Shown: piece after piece, positions 26,005 through 35,803 of the stretch | Position numbering within the stretch: the stretch's first letter is position 1 | Layout: the number at the start of each line of letters is the position of its first letter | Position numbers and translations under genes: made by a program | Source: Hydrogenophaga crassostreae | GTDB taxonomy: Bacteria; Pseudomonadota; Gammaproteobacteria; Burkholderiales; Burkholderiaceae_C | Assembly (NCBI RefSeq): GCF_001761385.1 | Contig: NZ_CP017476.1 | Location: 3,833,501 to 3,897,500, forward strand | Direction of reading: 5' to 3' | Length of the DNA: 64,000 nucleotides | The notes under the pieces: model-generated | What the model was told of the DNA's origin: nothing | Database searches by the model: none | Seen by the model: only the letters and a program-made list of their open reading frames with translations

Positions 26005-26445
26005 ATGTCTACCGTCACCCTCCACCGTGTTTTGGCCGCCCCACCCGAGCGCGTGTACCGCGCCTTTCTCGACGCCGAAGCGATTCCCAAATGGATGCCG
26101 CCGCACGGCTTCACCTGCAAGGTGTTCGAGCTGAATGCGACTGCGGGCGGGCGCTACCGCATGCACTTCACCCACCTTGGAAACGGCCAGAGCCACGCCT
26201 TTGGTGGCGTGTATGTAGAGCTGGTGCCGAATGAGCGCATCGTGCACACCGACGTGTTTGAAGACAGCAACATGCCGGGTGAGATGCGCGTCACGGTCAC
26301 CCTGAAAGCGGTGTCCTGTGGCACCGAGCTTCACATCGTGCAGGAAGGCATTCCCGACCTGATCCCGGTTGAAGGCTGCTACATCGGATGGCAGCAATCG
26401 CTGCAGCTGCTGGCGCTGCTGGTTGAGGCAGAGATTCCCGGCTGA
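26005..26445 (+). CDS. SRPBCC / AHSA1-like protein
   Basis: The protein has 146 residues that form one START/Bet-v-1-type fold: HRVLAAPPERVYRAFLDAEAIPKWMPP at the start, GGRYRMHFTH and ERIVHTDVFEDSN in the middle, and a C-terminal helix GCYIGWQQSLQLLALLVEAE. These match the activator-of-Hsp90-ATPase-like group, whose bacterial members bind unknown hydrophobic ligands. AGGAGA lies before ATG. Single gene. Confidence 0.85.
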   Translation: MSTVTLHRVLAAPPERVYRAFLDAEAIPKWMPPHGFTCKVFELNATAGGRYRMHFTHLGNGQSHAFGGVYVELVPNERIVHTDVFEDSNMPGEMRVTVTLKAVSCGTELHIVQEGIPDLIPVEGCYIGWQQSLQLLALLVEAEIPG

Positions 26446-26458
26446 ATCTCTCTTGCGA

Positions 26459-27220
26459 TCAGACCGCCGGCATGGCGGCGCCCAACGCCCGTAAACGCAG
26501 TTGCGGCTCACCCTCCAGTACCAAGGGATAACAGCGTTTGGCGCTCAGGTAGTGCTCGGTGAACACATCCAGATAAGCGGCCAGAACCTGCGCCGCCCGG
26601 GTTTCGCCCGCCAGCGCCAAACACAGCGCGGCCACTTCCGAAGTGCAAAAGTGGTCGTCCCGGCTGGAGCGGCGCAACTGGTAGCTGGAAGGGTGATCGG
26701 GGTGCAGGCTGAGCACCGGCAAAGCATCGAGGTAAGGGCTCTTGCGGAACATCTTGCGCGCCTCGGCCCAGGTGCCGTCGAGCAAGACAAACAAGGGGCG
26801 CTTGCCTGGGCCTTGAGTGGCCTGAGGCGATTCAACCACTTCGCTCACGACCCGCGATGGCTCGGCATATTCGCTGGGAAACACCACAAACGGTTGCCAC
26901 TGCGGGTCGTTCAACACCGCCAGCAAACCCGGATCCACCGCCGTGCGCGACCAGCCAAACGCAAAGGTATCGGCCACCACATCGGCCACCAGCCAGCCGG
27001 TGTTGCTGGGTTTGAGCGCCTCGATGTCACCCATGATCAGGCACACACCGGCGTTCACATTGATAGTCGGGCGCTGCGCGCAAATGCAATGCGTGGCCAC
27101 CAGGCGGCAAGCTTCGCAACGTCCGGCGCCCGAGCCTCGGGCCAGAAAGGGTTTGGCGCTGGCGGCCAGGCGGGTGGTTCGCAAGCGGGCGACGGCGTGT
27201 GGCGTGGAGACGGCGTTCAT
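26459..27220 (-). CDS. DTW-domain tRNA-uridine aminocarboxypropyltransferase
   Basis: The protein has 253 residues. A Cys cluster (CEACRLVATHCICA) is followed by the DTW domain: IMGDIEALKPSNTGWLV, VFPSEYAEP, and the signature LLDGTWAEARKMFRKSPYL, in which D-G-T-W takes the place of the canonical DxTW. YQLRRSSRDDHFCTSEVAAL is also typical. DTW enzymes of the TapT/TuaA type transfer the aminocarboxypropyl group of SAM to uridine in tRNA (acp3U). The start is taken as ATG 27220; an in-frame ATG at 27247 is possible. It is divergent from the DOPA-dioxygenase-like gene. Confidence 0.85.
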   Translation of the reverse strand: MNAVSTPHAVARLRTTRLAASAKPFLARGSGAGRCEACRLVATHCICAQRPTINVNAGVCLIMGDIEALKPSNTGWLVADVVADTFAFGWSRTAVDPGLLAVLNDPQWQPFVVFPSEYAEPSRVVSEVVESPQATQGPGKRPLFVLLDGTWAEARKMFRKSPYLDALPVLSLHPDHPSSYQLRRSSRDDHFCTSEVAALCLALAGETRAAQVLAAYLDVFTEHYLSAKRCYPLVLEGEPQLRLRALGAAMPAV

Positions 27221-27286
27221 GGGAAGCAGCGAATGGGCATGTGTCAAATGTAGGGCTTGTGGCGAACGGGTTCAAAAACTGCCATC

Positions 27287-27661
27287 ATGCTGCCCATGAT
27301 CGCTTCCTCCGACACCATTTACGGCTACCACGCCCACGTGTATTTCAACGCCGACACGCTGGCGCAGGCCCGCGCCCTGTGCGAAGCGGCGGCAGCGCGC
27401 TTCCCTTTGAAAATGGGCCGTGTGCATGAAAAGCCGGTGGGGCCGCATCCCGACTGGAGTTGCCAGCTCGCCTTCAAGGCAGCGTTGTGCGGCGATGTGA
27501 TTTCATGGCTCACCCTGAACCGCGACGGCCTGGTGATCTTCATCCACCCCATCACGGGGTACGACCTGATCGACCACCGCGACCGTGCCATCTGGATGGG
27601 TGCGGTGCGCCCGCTGGACTTGAGCACATTGCCCGAGCGATCGGTGGAATACGACCTCTGA
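27287..27661 (+). CDS. DOPA 4,5-dioxygenase family protein
   Basis: The protein has 124 residues (start could be ATG 27287 or 27296). The single domain has YGYHAHVYFNADTL, HEKPVGPHPDWSCQLAF and WLTLNRDGLVIFIHPIT, giving the His ligands of the small DOPA-dioxygenase-like family. Plant and fungal relatives cleave the ring of DOPA; bacterial roles are mostly unknown. A TfoX-like gene follows after 12 bases, so they may be cotranscribed. Confidence 0.85.
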   Translation: MLPMIASSDTIYGYHAHVYFNADTLAQARALCEAAAARFPLKMGRVHEKPVGPHPDWSCQLAFKAALCGDVISWLTLNRDGLVIFIHPITGYDLIDHRDRAIWMGAVRPLDLSTLPERSVEYDL

Positions 27662-27673
27662 AAAGCGCCCGCT

Positions 27674-28015
27674 ATGGCTTTCGATCCTGGCTTGGCGCAA
27701 CGCATTCGGGAAATACTGGGCAACCGGCCGGGTTTGTCTGAACGCCGCATGTTCGGCGGCCTGGCGTTTTTGATCCACGGCCACATGTTTGCCGGTGTGC
27801 AGGAAGGCACACTGATGGCCCGCGTGGGACCCGGGCGCTATGCCGACGCGCTGACCCTGAAACACGTTCGCATGATGGACTTCACCGGCAAGCCATTGAA
27901 AGGGTATGTCTATGTCGATCCAGCAGGCATTGAGGAAGACGCCCAATTGGCCAAATGGCTGACCTGGTGTGCCGGGGTGGTGGCGGCCATGCCGCCCAAG
28001 AAGGCGAAAAAATAG
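27674..28015 (+). CDS. TfoX N-terminal domain protein
   Basis: The protein has 113 residues. The N-terminal TfoX/Sxy fold is clear: SERRMFGGLAFLIHGHMFAGVQEGTLMARVGP, then MDFTGKPLKGYVYVDP. It lacks the C-terminal helical domain found in Sxy competence regulators, so it is a stand-alone TfoX_N protein of unknown role. The C-terminus is a Lys-rich tail (PPKKAKK). Its last codons overlap the terminator of the convergent selD gene. Confidence 0.85.
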   Translation: MAFDPGLAQRIREILGNRPGLSERRMFGGLAFLIHGHMFAGVQEGTLMARVGPGRYADALTLKHVRMMDFTGKPLKGYVYVDPAGIEEDAQLAKWLTWCAGVVAAMPPKKAKK

Positions 28016-28031
28016 CGCTCTCCGGGAGCGC
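28007..28031 (-). terminator. Intrinsic terminator of selD
   Basis: Arms GCGCTC (28015-28020) and GAGCGC (28026-28031) with a five-base loop. On the minus strand the stem is followed by TATTTTTT. It starts about 30 bases after the selD stop and overlaps the 3' end of the convergent tfoX-like gene. Confidence 0.75.
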
Positions 28032-28060
28032 CATTGTTTCGCAGGGACCGGAGGCGGCGA

Positions 28061-29140
28061 TCAGGCCACCTGCAAGCGAATCCCGTCAGTGTCAGCGGCC
28101 ACGATCTCGCCCACTTCGGCTGCGGTCGCAAAGCCGTGGCGCTGGAAAATCGCCAGCACGTCGTCCACGGTTTCCGCCGAGCAGGCCACCAGCAAACCGC
28201 CGCTGGTTTGCGGATCGCTCAGCAACGCCTGATCCACCGGCTGAACGCCGCTGCCCAGATGCACTTCAGCGCCGTAAGCGGCCCAGTTGCGGCCAGATGC
28301 ACCCGTGACCATGCCTTGCGCGGCAAGTTCGCGCACGCCCGGCAACAGCGGTACCCGTGCCATGTCGATGCGGATCGCCGCCTTGGCGCCGCGCGCCATT
28401 TCCAGCGCATGACCGGCCAGCCCAAAGCCGGTGATGTCGGTCAGCGCGTGCACGCCGTCAAGCTTGGAGAGATCAGGGCCGGGCGTGTTGAGCTTGGTGG
28501 TGTTGGCGATCATCTGCTCGTAGCCTTCGGCCGAAAGCGCATCCTTCTTCAATGCCGCCGACAACACGCCCACGCCCAGCGGCTTGCCCAGGATCAGCCG
28601 GTCGCCCACCTTGGCATCGGCATTTTTCTTGACGTTTTTGGGATGGATCAGCCCCAGCGCGACCAGACCGTAAATCGGCTCCACCGAATCGATGGTGTGG
28701 CCACCGGCGATCGGAATGCCCGCTTCGCGGCAAATGCTCTGGCCGCCATCGAGGATCTTGCCGATGGTTTCCGTCGACAACACATTGATGGGCATGCCGA
28801 CCAGCGCCAGCGCCATGATGGGCGTGCCGCCCATGGCGTAGACGTCGCTGATGGCGTTGGCCGCGGCGATGCGGCCGAAGTGGTACGGGTCGTCCACGAT
28901 GGGCATGAAAAAATCAGTGGTGGCGATCAAAGCCTGCTCATCGTTGAGCTGGTAAACCGCCGCGTCGTCTGCCGTTTCAATGCCGACCAGCAGCTCTTTG
29001 GGTATGGGCATGGCGCTGGTGCCCTTCAGGATTTCGCTCAGCACGCCAGGCGCGATCTTGCAGCCACAGCCACCGCCGTGCGAAAGGCTGGTCAGGCGGG
29101 GTTGGCCGGGGACGGTGGGGTTCACGAGGGGTTTGGTCAT
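28061..29140 (-). CDS. selD: Selenide, water dikinase (selenophosphate synthetase; SenC)
   Basis: The protein has 359 residues. It makes selenophosphate from selenide and ATP. The N-terminal glycine-rich lid HGGGCGCKIAPG carries Cys25, Cys27 and Lys28; the codon at the usual Sec position is TGT, so this is a Cys-type SelD. Further family marks are TDFFMPIVDDPYHFGRIAAANAISDVYAMGG and AGGHTIDS. The next upstream gene is senB, 28 bases away on the same strand. In the known selenoneine pathway the SelD homologue SenC feeds SenB, and this copy fits that place. It may also serve selenocysteine or selenouridine synthesis if those genes exist elsewhere. ATG 29140 is the first codon leading into the lid motif. 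Confidence 0.93.
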   Translation of the reverse strand: MTKPLVNPTVPGQPRLTSLSHGGGCGCKIAPGVLSEILKGTSAMPIPKELLVGIETADDAAVYQLNDEQALIATTDFFMPIVDDPYHFGRIAAANAISDVYAMGGTPIMALALVGMPINVLSTETIGKILDGGQSICREAGIPIAGGHTIDSVEPIYGLVALGLIHPKNVKKNADAKVGDRLILGKPLGVGVLSAALKKDALSAEGYEQMIANTTKLNTPGPDLSKLDGVHALTDITGFGLAGHALEMARGAKAAIRIDMARVPLLPGVRELAAQGMVTGASGRNWAAYGAEVHLGSGVQPVDQALLSDPQTSGGLLVACSAETVDDVLAIFQRHGFATAAEVGEIVAADTDGIRLQVA

Positions 29141-29168
29141 GGTGAAAACGCTTCTTAAAGGTGACAGA

Positions 29169-30174
29169 TCAAAGGAGGCTGCTGGCCGGGGGCCAGGACA
29201 ACCCCGACAGGGCCTGGAGCAGTGCGGCCTTTTCGGCCGCCGGTTCAAACAAGGCCGCGCGTGCCTCACATTGTGATTGCAGACGGGCGAGCAGGCCACG
29301 GGGTTTGGCCATGTCCTTGCGGCAAGCCCGGAGCAGGCGCACCAACCCTGCAGCGTCGCCCGCTTCGAAGTACCCCGCGTAGTCCCCACCCAGCATGCCC
29401 AAATTGCCCGCCACCCTTGAGGCCAGCACCGGCGTACCGCTCAACGCGGCCTCCATGATCACATGGGCGCCGCCCTCCATGCGGCTGGGGTGCACCAGCA
29501 CATGGGCGCGCTGGATGCGCTGGCGCGTGGCCCCATGGGCCAGGCCACCGAGCCAGCGGTAGTGAGGGCAATCTGCCATGGTTGCGCGCGCGGCCTGATC
29601 GAGCACGGGGTCGAGCGCGCGACCGATGTGGTCAAGCAAGATGCCTTCGTCGGCTCTCAACAAGCGGGCGGCATCAAACAGGGTTTGAGGCGACTTCTCT
29701 TCGCGCAGGTGCCCCACCATCACAGCGCGCAAATGCAGCTCGGATTTGTCAAGCGTCTGGCGCCGCGTGCTCGATTGCAGCACCACCCGGCAACGGTCGC
29801 GCAGGCCAGCGGGCAAGGCCAGCGGACCCTGGTCCTGCAACACGATGAGGCGCTGTGCCAGCTGCAAAGAGCGCTGCGCAGAACCATCGGTCTGGATGTC
29901 GCGGTACAGATCGGTTCCAGTCAGCGCCAGGGCCAGTGGTTTGCCCGGGCACTGCGCCGCCCAGGCGGCCACCGAGTCGGCCGAGCGCCGCGCATGCAAG
30001 GCCAGCAAGCCATCGTCGGCCAGGTCTTCCGGAGAATGCCCGCTCCAGGACTGCACCAGACGCACCCGATAATGACCCGACAGCATCCGCGCCCAGCGGC
30101 GCGCGGTCTGCCAATTGCCGTTGTTGGCATCGGCCAAAGCGGGCGTCACAAGGCACAAGAGAGGCAAAGGTTTC

Positions 30175-30176
<2 letters not shown>
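29169..30176 (-). CDS. senB: Selenosugar synthase (SenB), glycosyltransferase
   Basis: The protein has 335 residues. It is a GT-B glycosyltransferase with VTPALADANNGNWQTARRWARML at its start, the donor-site part AVMVGHLREEKSPQTLFDAARLL, and LVHPSRMEGGAHVIMEAALSGTPVLAS with the E-x-x-A-x-x-x-G-T-P motif of GT4-like enzymes. The family name in use for this type is SenB: it joins UDP-GlcNAc and selenophosphate to a 1-seleno-N-acetylglucosamine. The call rests on the fold, the GNWQTA N-terminus and the flanking selD and senA. ATG 30176 overlaps the divergent ATG of senA within the four bases CATG. Confidence 0.88.
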
Positions 30177-31413
<1,237 letters not shown>

Positions 31414-31424
31414 GTCTGCGAGCT

Positions 31425-31880
31425 TCAAGGCGCCACAGCGGCGGCGGTCAGGCCTTGCAAGGCTTTCTGCAAATTGGGCACCACCGCGCACGACTCGGCA
31501 CCGTGGCGTTTGGCGATCCATGCCGGGTCGTTGTAGCCCACCCAGACCTGCGAAGCCTCGTCTTGCCAGACCAGGGCCTTGAGCGGCAAATCGATGCCCA
31601 CCGACTGGGCGCACTCCATGAACGGGGTGCCGCCTTGTGGGTTGCCAAAGATCAACACGGCGGTGGGCCGCAAGGTCTTGCCGATTTTCTCGGCGCCGGC
31701 CGCGTGGTCGATGCGGGCGAAGATGTTGAGGCCTTTTTCTTTGGCCACCGACTCCAGCTTGTCCATGGTGACCTGTGCACTGTGCGGACTCTTGACCGCC
31801 ACCAGGCCATCGGCCGCAGCTGCCAGGGTCACCACGCTGGACAGCGCCACAGCGGTACAGATTTGCATAGCTTTTTTCAT
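31425..31880 (-). CDS. Secreted DUF302 protein
   Basis: The protein has 151 residues with a signal peptide ending LAAAADG (~residue 23). The mature protein is a DUF302 domain: VTMDKLESVAKEKGLNIFARIDHAAGAEKIGKTLRPTAVLIFGNPQGGTPFMECA, LPLKALVWQDEASQVWVGYNDP. DUF302 proteins are small alpha/beta folds, often periplasmic, some linked to oxidative or sulfur chemistry, but unassigned. GGAG lies seven bases before ATG 31880. It sits between senA (convergent, 11 bases away) and egtD (same strand, 62 bases upstream), so it may be cotranscribed with egtD. Confidence 0.82.
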   Translation of the reverse strand: MKKAMQICTAVALSSVVTLAAAADGLVAVKSPHSAQVTMDKLESVAKEKGLNIFARIDHAAGAEKIGKTLRPTAVLIFGNPQGGTPFMECAQSVGIDLPLKALVWQDEASQVWVGYNDPAWIAKRHGAESCAVVPNLQKALQGLTAAAVAP

Positions 31881-31942
31881 CAACCATCTCCTTGGGTGGG
31901 AGGGTTAACCCCACCAAAAAAACCCATCAACAAAAGAGGACA

Positions 31943-32953
31943 TCAGCTTGCCGCTGGTGCCCAGAAAACACCGAACCACGATGAGGCGTCGGTCCAGTGG
32001 GAGGCAGGGCCAAAACCCGCTTCCTGCAGCAGCGCCGAAAAATCTTCAGCCCGCCACTTCCAGGCGTTCTCGGTGTGAATGCGCTCACCTTCTGCGAAGC
32101 GGCGTTCACCACCGGTCCAGCGCACGGTCAACGCCGCTCGCGCCTGCAAATGCATTTCGATGCGTGACAGTTCGGCATCAAAGAACGCAACGTGCGCCCA
32201 CTCGGCAGGCTGGAAATCCGCACCCAGCCAGCGGTTCACATTCAGCAACAGGTTGCGATTGAAAGCGGCGGTGACACCCAACGAATCGTCGTAGGCAGGT
32301 TCCAGAAGGCCAGCGGGTTTCACCAGATCTACGCCAATCAACACTCCGCCACCCGCACCACCAGACTGGCAAACCACACGCGCCTGGCGCAGCAGGTCCA
32401 GCGCCTCTTCAGGTGAGAAATTGCCGATGCTGGAACCCGGGTAAAACACCGTGCGTGGCGCACGCGCCAACTTTCGCCCGGACAACCAGGTTCGAGCCGC
32501 GTCAGGCAAAGCAAAGGTTTTTGAGAAGTCCTGACCCAGACCGAGCATGGGCAGGTCAGGGTGGCGATCTTGCAAGGTGCCCAGTGCTTCACGCAAATAG
32601 TCCACCGAGATGTCCACAGCCACATAGCCGCCTGGATTCAGCACAGGAAACAGACCTGCCGCCTTGGCGCAACTGCCCGCACCCAGATCGATCAACACGC
32701 TGCCAGGCGCCACGCGGGACGCCATGGCCTGGCCATGCTGAGCAAAGATCGACGCTTCGGTGCGTGTCGGGTAGTACTCGGGGAGCTCGGTGATCGCATC
32801 AAACAGACGGGAACCCAGGGCATCGTAGAGAAACTTGGGGGCAATGCGTGCGCCAGTGCCGATCAACCCGGCAACCAGCTCCGCCTGAACGGCGCCAGTG
32901 TCTTCAAGGTGGACCTGAACAAACGTCGGAGAAGCGGATGGATTGAGGTGCAT
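31943..32953 (-). CDS. egtD: L-histidine N-alpha-methyltransferase EgtD
   Basis: The protein has 336 residues. EgtD trimethylates histidine to hercynine with three SAM. Visible marks are APKFLYDALGSRLFDAITELPEYYPTRTE near the N-terminus, the SAM-binding VLIDLGAGSCAKA and VAVDISVDYL, the FYPGSSIGNFSPEEA motif and a C-terminal VRWTGGERRFAEGERIHTENAWKW. Hercynine is the acceptor used by SenA (and EgtB), so its presence beside senA completes the route from histidine to selenoneine. I use ATG 32953; an in-frame TTG at 32995 would add 14 residues. It diverges from the ABC importer operon at 33124. Confidence 0.92.
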   Translation of the reverse strand: MHLNPSASPTFVQVHLEDTGAVQAELVAGLIGTGARIAPKFLYDALGSRLFDAITELPEYYPTRTEASIFAQHGQAMASRVAPGSVLIDLGAGSCAKAAGLFPVLNPGGYVAVDISVDYLREALGTLQDRHPDLPMLGLGQDFSKTFALPDAARTWLSGRKLARAPRTVFYPGSSIGNFSPEEALDLLRQARVVCQSGGAGGGVLIGVDLVKPAGLLEPAYDDSLGVTAAFNRNLLLNVNRWLGADFQPAEWAHVAFFDAELSRIEMHLQARAALTVRWTGGERRFAEGERIHTENAWKWRAEDFSALLQEAGFGPASHWTDASSWFGVFWAPAAS

Positions 32954-33123
32954 GCAGGGTGGTCGGAGTCTGAACAGAGGCTGCGAGACACGCAAGCCAT
33001 GAGGTGAGTCGGCCTGCGCCCTAAAACCTTACAGGCGCTTTCACTCTACATCGCTTCACAAAGTCCATCGCAAACTCGCGGTTTAATACAGGCTCACTTC
33101 ATCCCTCTTAACCGGATACATTC

Positions 33124-33987
33124 ATGTTCAAAATCTCCTCCAAAGGCACCGTTCGCGCACTTTTAACCTGCGCCGTGCTGACCCTGGGCACGCTCGCCCA
33201 AGCCCAACAGGTCTTCCGTGTCACCGCCATTCCCGACGAGTCGCCCACCGAACTCTCGCGCAAGGCCGAGCCGCTCATGAAGTACCTGGAAACCAAGCTG
33301 GGCATGAAGGTCGAGTTCACCCCTGTGACCGATTACCCCGCTTCGGTTGAAGCCCTGGCCAACAAAAAGGTCGACATGGCCTGGTTCGGCGGGTTCACTT
33401 TCGTGCAGGCCAATGTGCGCTCCGGCGGCAAGGTGATCCCATTGGTGCAGCGCGCCGAAGATGAGGCCTTCAAGTCGGTGTTCATCACCACCGACCCCAC
33501 TATCACCAAGCTGGCCGACCTTAAAGGCAAAGACGTGAGCTTCGGTTCACAAAGCTCCACCTCGGGCCATCTCATGCCGCGCAGCTTCATCATGCAAGCC
33601 GGCCTGGATCCGGACAAAGACTTCAAGCGCGTGGCCTTCAGCGGTGCGCACGATGCAACCATCGCCGCCGTGGCTTCGGGCAAGGTGCAAGCGGGTGCCT
33701 TGAACATCTCGGTGTGGGACAAGTTTGTGGAAGAGAAAAAGGTCGACACCAGCAAGGTGCGCGTGTTCTTCACGACCCCCTCCTACTACGACTACAACTG
33801 GTCGGTGCACGCCGACATGCCCGCTGCCACGCGCGAGAAGCTGCAGGCTGCGTTCCTGGCTCTGGACAAGTCCACGCCTGAGGGCAAGGCCATTCTTGAG
33901 CTTCAGCGCGCCAGCAAGTTTGTCGCCACCAAGGCCGACAACTACAAAGGCATCGAAGCCGCAGCCCGCGCCGCTGGCTTGCTGTAA
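33124..33987 (+). CDS. Putative selenium-oxyanion ABC transporter substrate-binding protein
   Basis: The protein has 287 residues with a signal peptide cleaved at AQA|QQ (~27). It is a PhnD-type periplasmic receptor: TAIPDESPTELSRKAEPLMKYLETKLGMKVEFTPVTDYPASVEALANKKVDMAWFGGFTFVQA (quoted by family blocks: IPDESPTEL, VTDYPASVEAL, DMAWFGGFTF). This subfamily, with the IPDESPTEL start, is annotated as a putative selenate ABC transporter receptor because it co-occurs with selD; ligand specificity is proposed and not proven as far as I know. Here it stands 170 bases from egtD and within 5 kb of selD, senB and senA, which agrees with that idea. Phosphonate or phosphite are the alternatives. Confidence 0.8.
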   Translation: MFKISSKGTVRALLTCAVLTLGTLAQAQQVFRVTAIPDESPTELSRKAEPLMKYLETKLGMKVEFTPVTDYPASVEALANKKVDMAWFGGFTFVQANVRSGGKVIPLVQRAEDEAFKSVFITTDPTITKLADLKGKDVSFGSQSSTSGHLMPRSFIMQAGLDPDKDFKRVAFSGAHDATIAAVASGKVQAGALNISVWDKFVEEKKVDTSKVRVFFTTPSYYDYNWSVHADMPAATREKLQAAFLALDKSTPEGKAILELQRASKFVATKADNYKGIEAAARAAGLL

Positions 33988-33990
33988 GCC

Positions 33991-34827
33991 TTGAAACTGG
34001 CGATTGAAAGCATTGTCGCGCGCCATCCGGCCGCGCGCGATGACGCTGAACCCGCATTGCGTGGCCTGAGTCTGGCATTTGCATCGGGCGAACAGGTCGC
34101 TGTGATCGGGCCTTCGGGTGCCGGCAAGACCACGCTGCTGCAAATCCTGGCCTGTGCCATGCCGCCAGCTTCCGGCGCTGTGCGCCTGAACGGTGAATCA
34201 CCCTGGGACTTGCCACGCAGCGCCTTGCAGCGGCTGCGTGGCCGCCTGCTGCTCGCGCCCCAGGTGCCGCCCCTGCCGCCGCGCCAGCGCGTGATCACGG
34301 CCGTGCTCGCCGCCCGATTGCCCGCCATGGGTCTGTGGGCCAGCGTGCGGTCCCTGTTTTACCCCGCCGACATTCCCGCCGCATTTGATGCGCTGGAACA
34401 GTTCGACCTGGGCGACAAGATTTTCGAACGCGTCGACCGCCTTTCTGGCGGCGAACGCCAGCGCGTGGGCCTGGCCCGCACCCTGCTCGCGCCGGCCGAG
34501 CTCTGGCTGGTGGATGAGCCGCTGTCGGCGCTCGACCCCACACGTGCCCGCCAGGCCATGCAGAGCCTCACCGAAGCCGCGCACCAACGTGGCGCCACGC
34601 TGATCAGCACCTTGCACCAGGTCGACATGGCATTGGCCCATTTTCCGAGGGTGATTGGCCTGCGGGACGGGCGGTTGGCATTTGACCTGCCCACCGCAGA
34701 GGTCACGCCCGAGCAACTGGCCCGGCTATACGACCAGTTCGAGCACGAGCTGCTTGGGGAAACTGCGCCTGCGATGGACGACGTCCGCCCCGCCGCACCT
34801 CCACCGGCAGTGATGCACTGCCGATGA
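33991..34827 (+). CDS. ABC transporter ATP-binding protein (phosphonate/selenate type)
   Basis: The protein has 278 residues. Walker A is GPSGAGKTT (~40-48), the Q-loop region is LLAPQVPPLPPR, the signature is LSGGERQRVGLA, Walker B is LWLVDEPLSALDP and the switch His lies in STLHQVD. Overall closeness to PhnC-type ATPases fits the PhnD-type receptor encoded three bases upstream. The start is TTG 33991, immediately after the receptor stop, so translation is probably coupled. A C-terminal ~30-residue tail is extra. Confidence 0.9.
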   Translation: MKLAIESIVARHPAARDDAEPALRGLSLAFASGEQVAVIGPSGAGKTTLLQILACAMPPASGAVRLNGESPWDLPRSALQRLRGRLLLAPQVPPLPPRQRVITAVLAARLPAMGLWASVRSLFYPADIPAAFDALEQFDLGDKIFERVDRLSGGERQRVGLARTLLAPAELWLVDEPLSALDPTRARQAMQSLTEAAHQRGATLISTLHQVDMALAHFPRVIGLRDGRLAFDLPTAEVTPEQLARLYDQFEHELLGETAPAMDDVRPAAPPPAVMHCR

Positions 34828-34920
34828 TGACAAACAGCCCCTGCGCCGATGTGGCGCGACGAGCCGGTCTGCATCCCTCGCTCGACCGCTGCAACATCGA
34901 GAACCGGTGAGCACCCTCCC

Positions 34921-35763
34921 ATGGTCCATGCTCATTTGAACGCCCGTCCCGCGCCCGACCGCGACCCGGCGTGGCTCGCGCGCCTGTTCTGGGGCAGTGC
35001 GGCGCTGGTGCTGATGTGGCCCCTGCTGGTCGCGACCGAATTCAAGGTGTGGCAACTGTGGGAGCCCGACAGCCTGCGCGTGAGCGGCAACTTTCTGGCC
35101 AGCTTCTGGCCGATGGCCCATGGCAGCGAGTTCCTCCGGCTGATGTTGGCAGAGACGTGGCGTACCGTGGCCATGGCCACGGCCGGCGTAACGCTGGCGC
35201 TGCTTCTGGCCATCCCCCTCACGCTGCTCTCCACCCGCGTGCTTTCCATCTCGGCACTGTCAGGCCGCATGGCGCGCGGGCCTTTCTGGCTTCGACAAAC
35301 CGTTCGCTGGCTGCTGATCGTGTTGCGCAGCGTGCCCGAGCTGGTGTGGGCGCTGGTGTTTGTTCGGGTTGTGGGCCTGGGGCCTACCGCTGGGGTGCTG
35401 GCCATCGCGCTGACCTACGGCGGCATGCTCGGCAAGGTCTACGGCGATATTCTGGAAAGCGGTGAAACACACGCCACCGAAACCCTGTTGCGCAACGGCG
35501 CGGGCCGATTACAGGCGTTCTTCTATGGATTGCTGCCCGCCAGCGCAGCCGAACTCACCAGCTACACCGTGTACCGTTGGGAGTGCGCGATTCGCTCTTC
35601 GGTGGTGCTCGGTCTGGTCGGCGCAGGGGGTCTCGGACAGCAGATGGACAACTCGATGAAGATGTTCAACGGCGGCGAAGTCGCCACCATGCTGCTGATC
35701 TTCATGGCGCTGGTGGCGCTGGCCGACCGGTTGAGCGCCTGGCTTCGCAAGGCCCTCGGATGA
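34921..35763 (+). CDS. ABC transporter permease, PhnE-like (first)
   Basis: The protein has 280 residues with about six membrane helices. The EAA-type coupling loop is GESGETHATETLLRNGAGR with the preceding AITYGGMLGKVYGDILE region, and the C-terminal GLVGAGGLGQQMDNSMKMF is typical of PhnE permeases. The N-terminus before ATG 34921 is in frame but overlaps poorly protein-like sequence, so 34921 is preferred. It pairs with a second permease of the same family 40 bases downstream; a two-permease arrangement suggests a heterodimeric channel. Confidence 0.88.
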   Translation: MVHAHLNARPAPDRDPAWLARLFWGSAALVLMWPLLVATEFKVWQLWEPDSLRVSGNFLASFWPMAHGSEFLRLMLAETWRTVAMATAGVTLALLLAIPLTLLSTRVLSISALSGRMARGPFWLRQTVRWLLIVLRSVPELVWALVFVRVVGLGPTAGVLAIALTYGGMLGKVYGDILESGETHATETLLRNGAGRLQAFFYGLLPASAAELTSYTVYRWECAIRSSVVLGLVGAGGLGQQMDNSMKMFNGGEVATMLLIFMALVALADRLSAWLRKALG

Positions 35764-35803
35764 CCCTCAAGCGCCACTTCGTTTCTGGCTCACGGGACAA
35801 ACC

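Noticed and set aside
28061..29140. selD as a selenoprotein with an in-frame TGA
   Set aside because: The codons in the lid motif are TGT and TGC, so it is the Cys form and needs no recoding.
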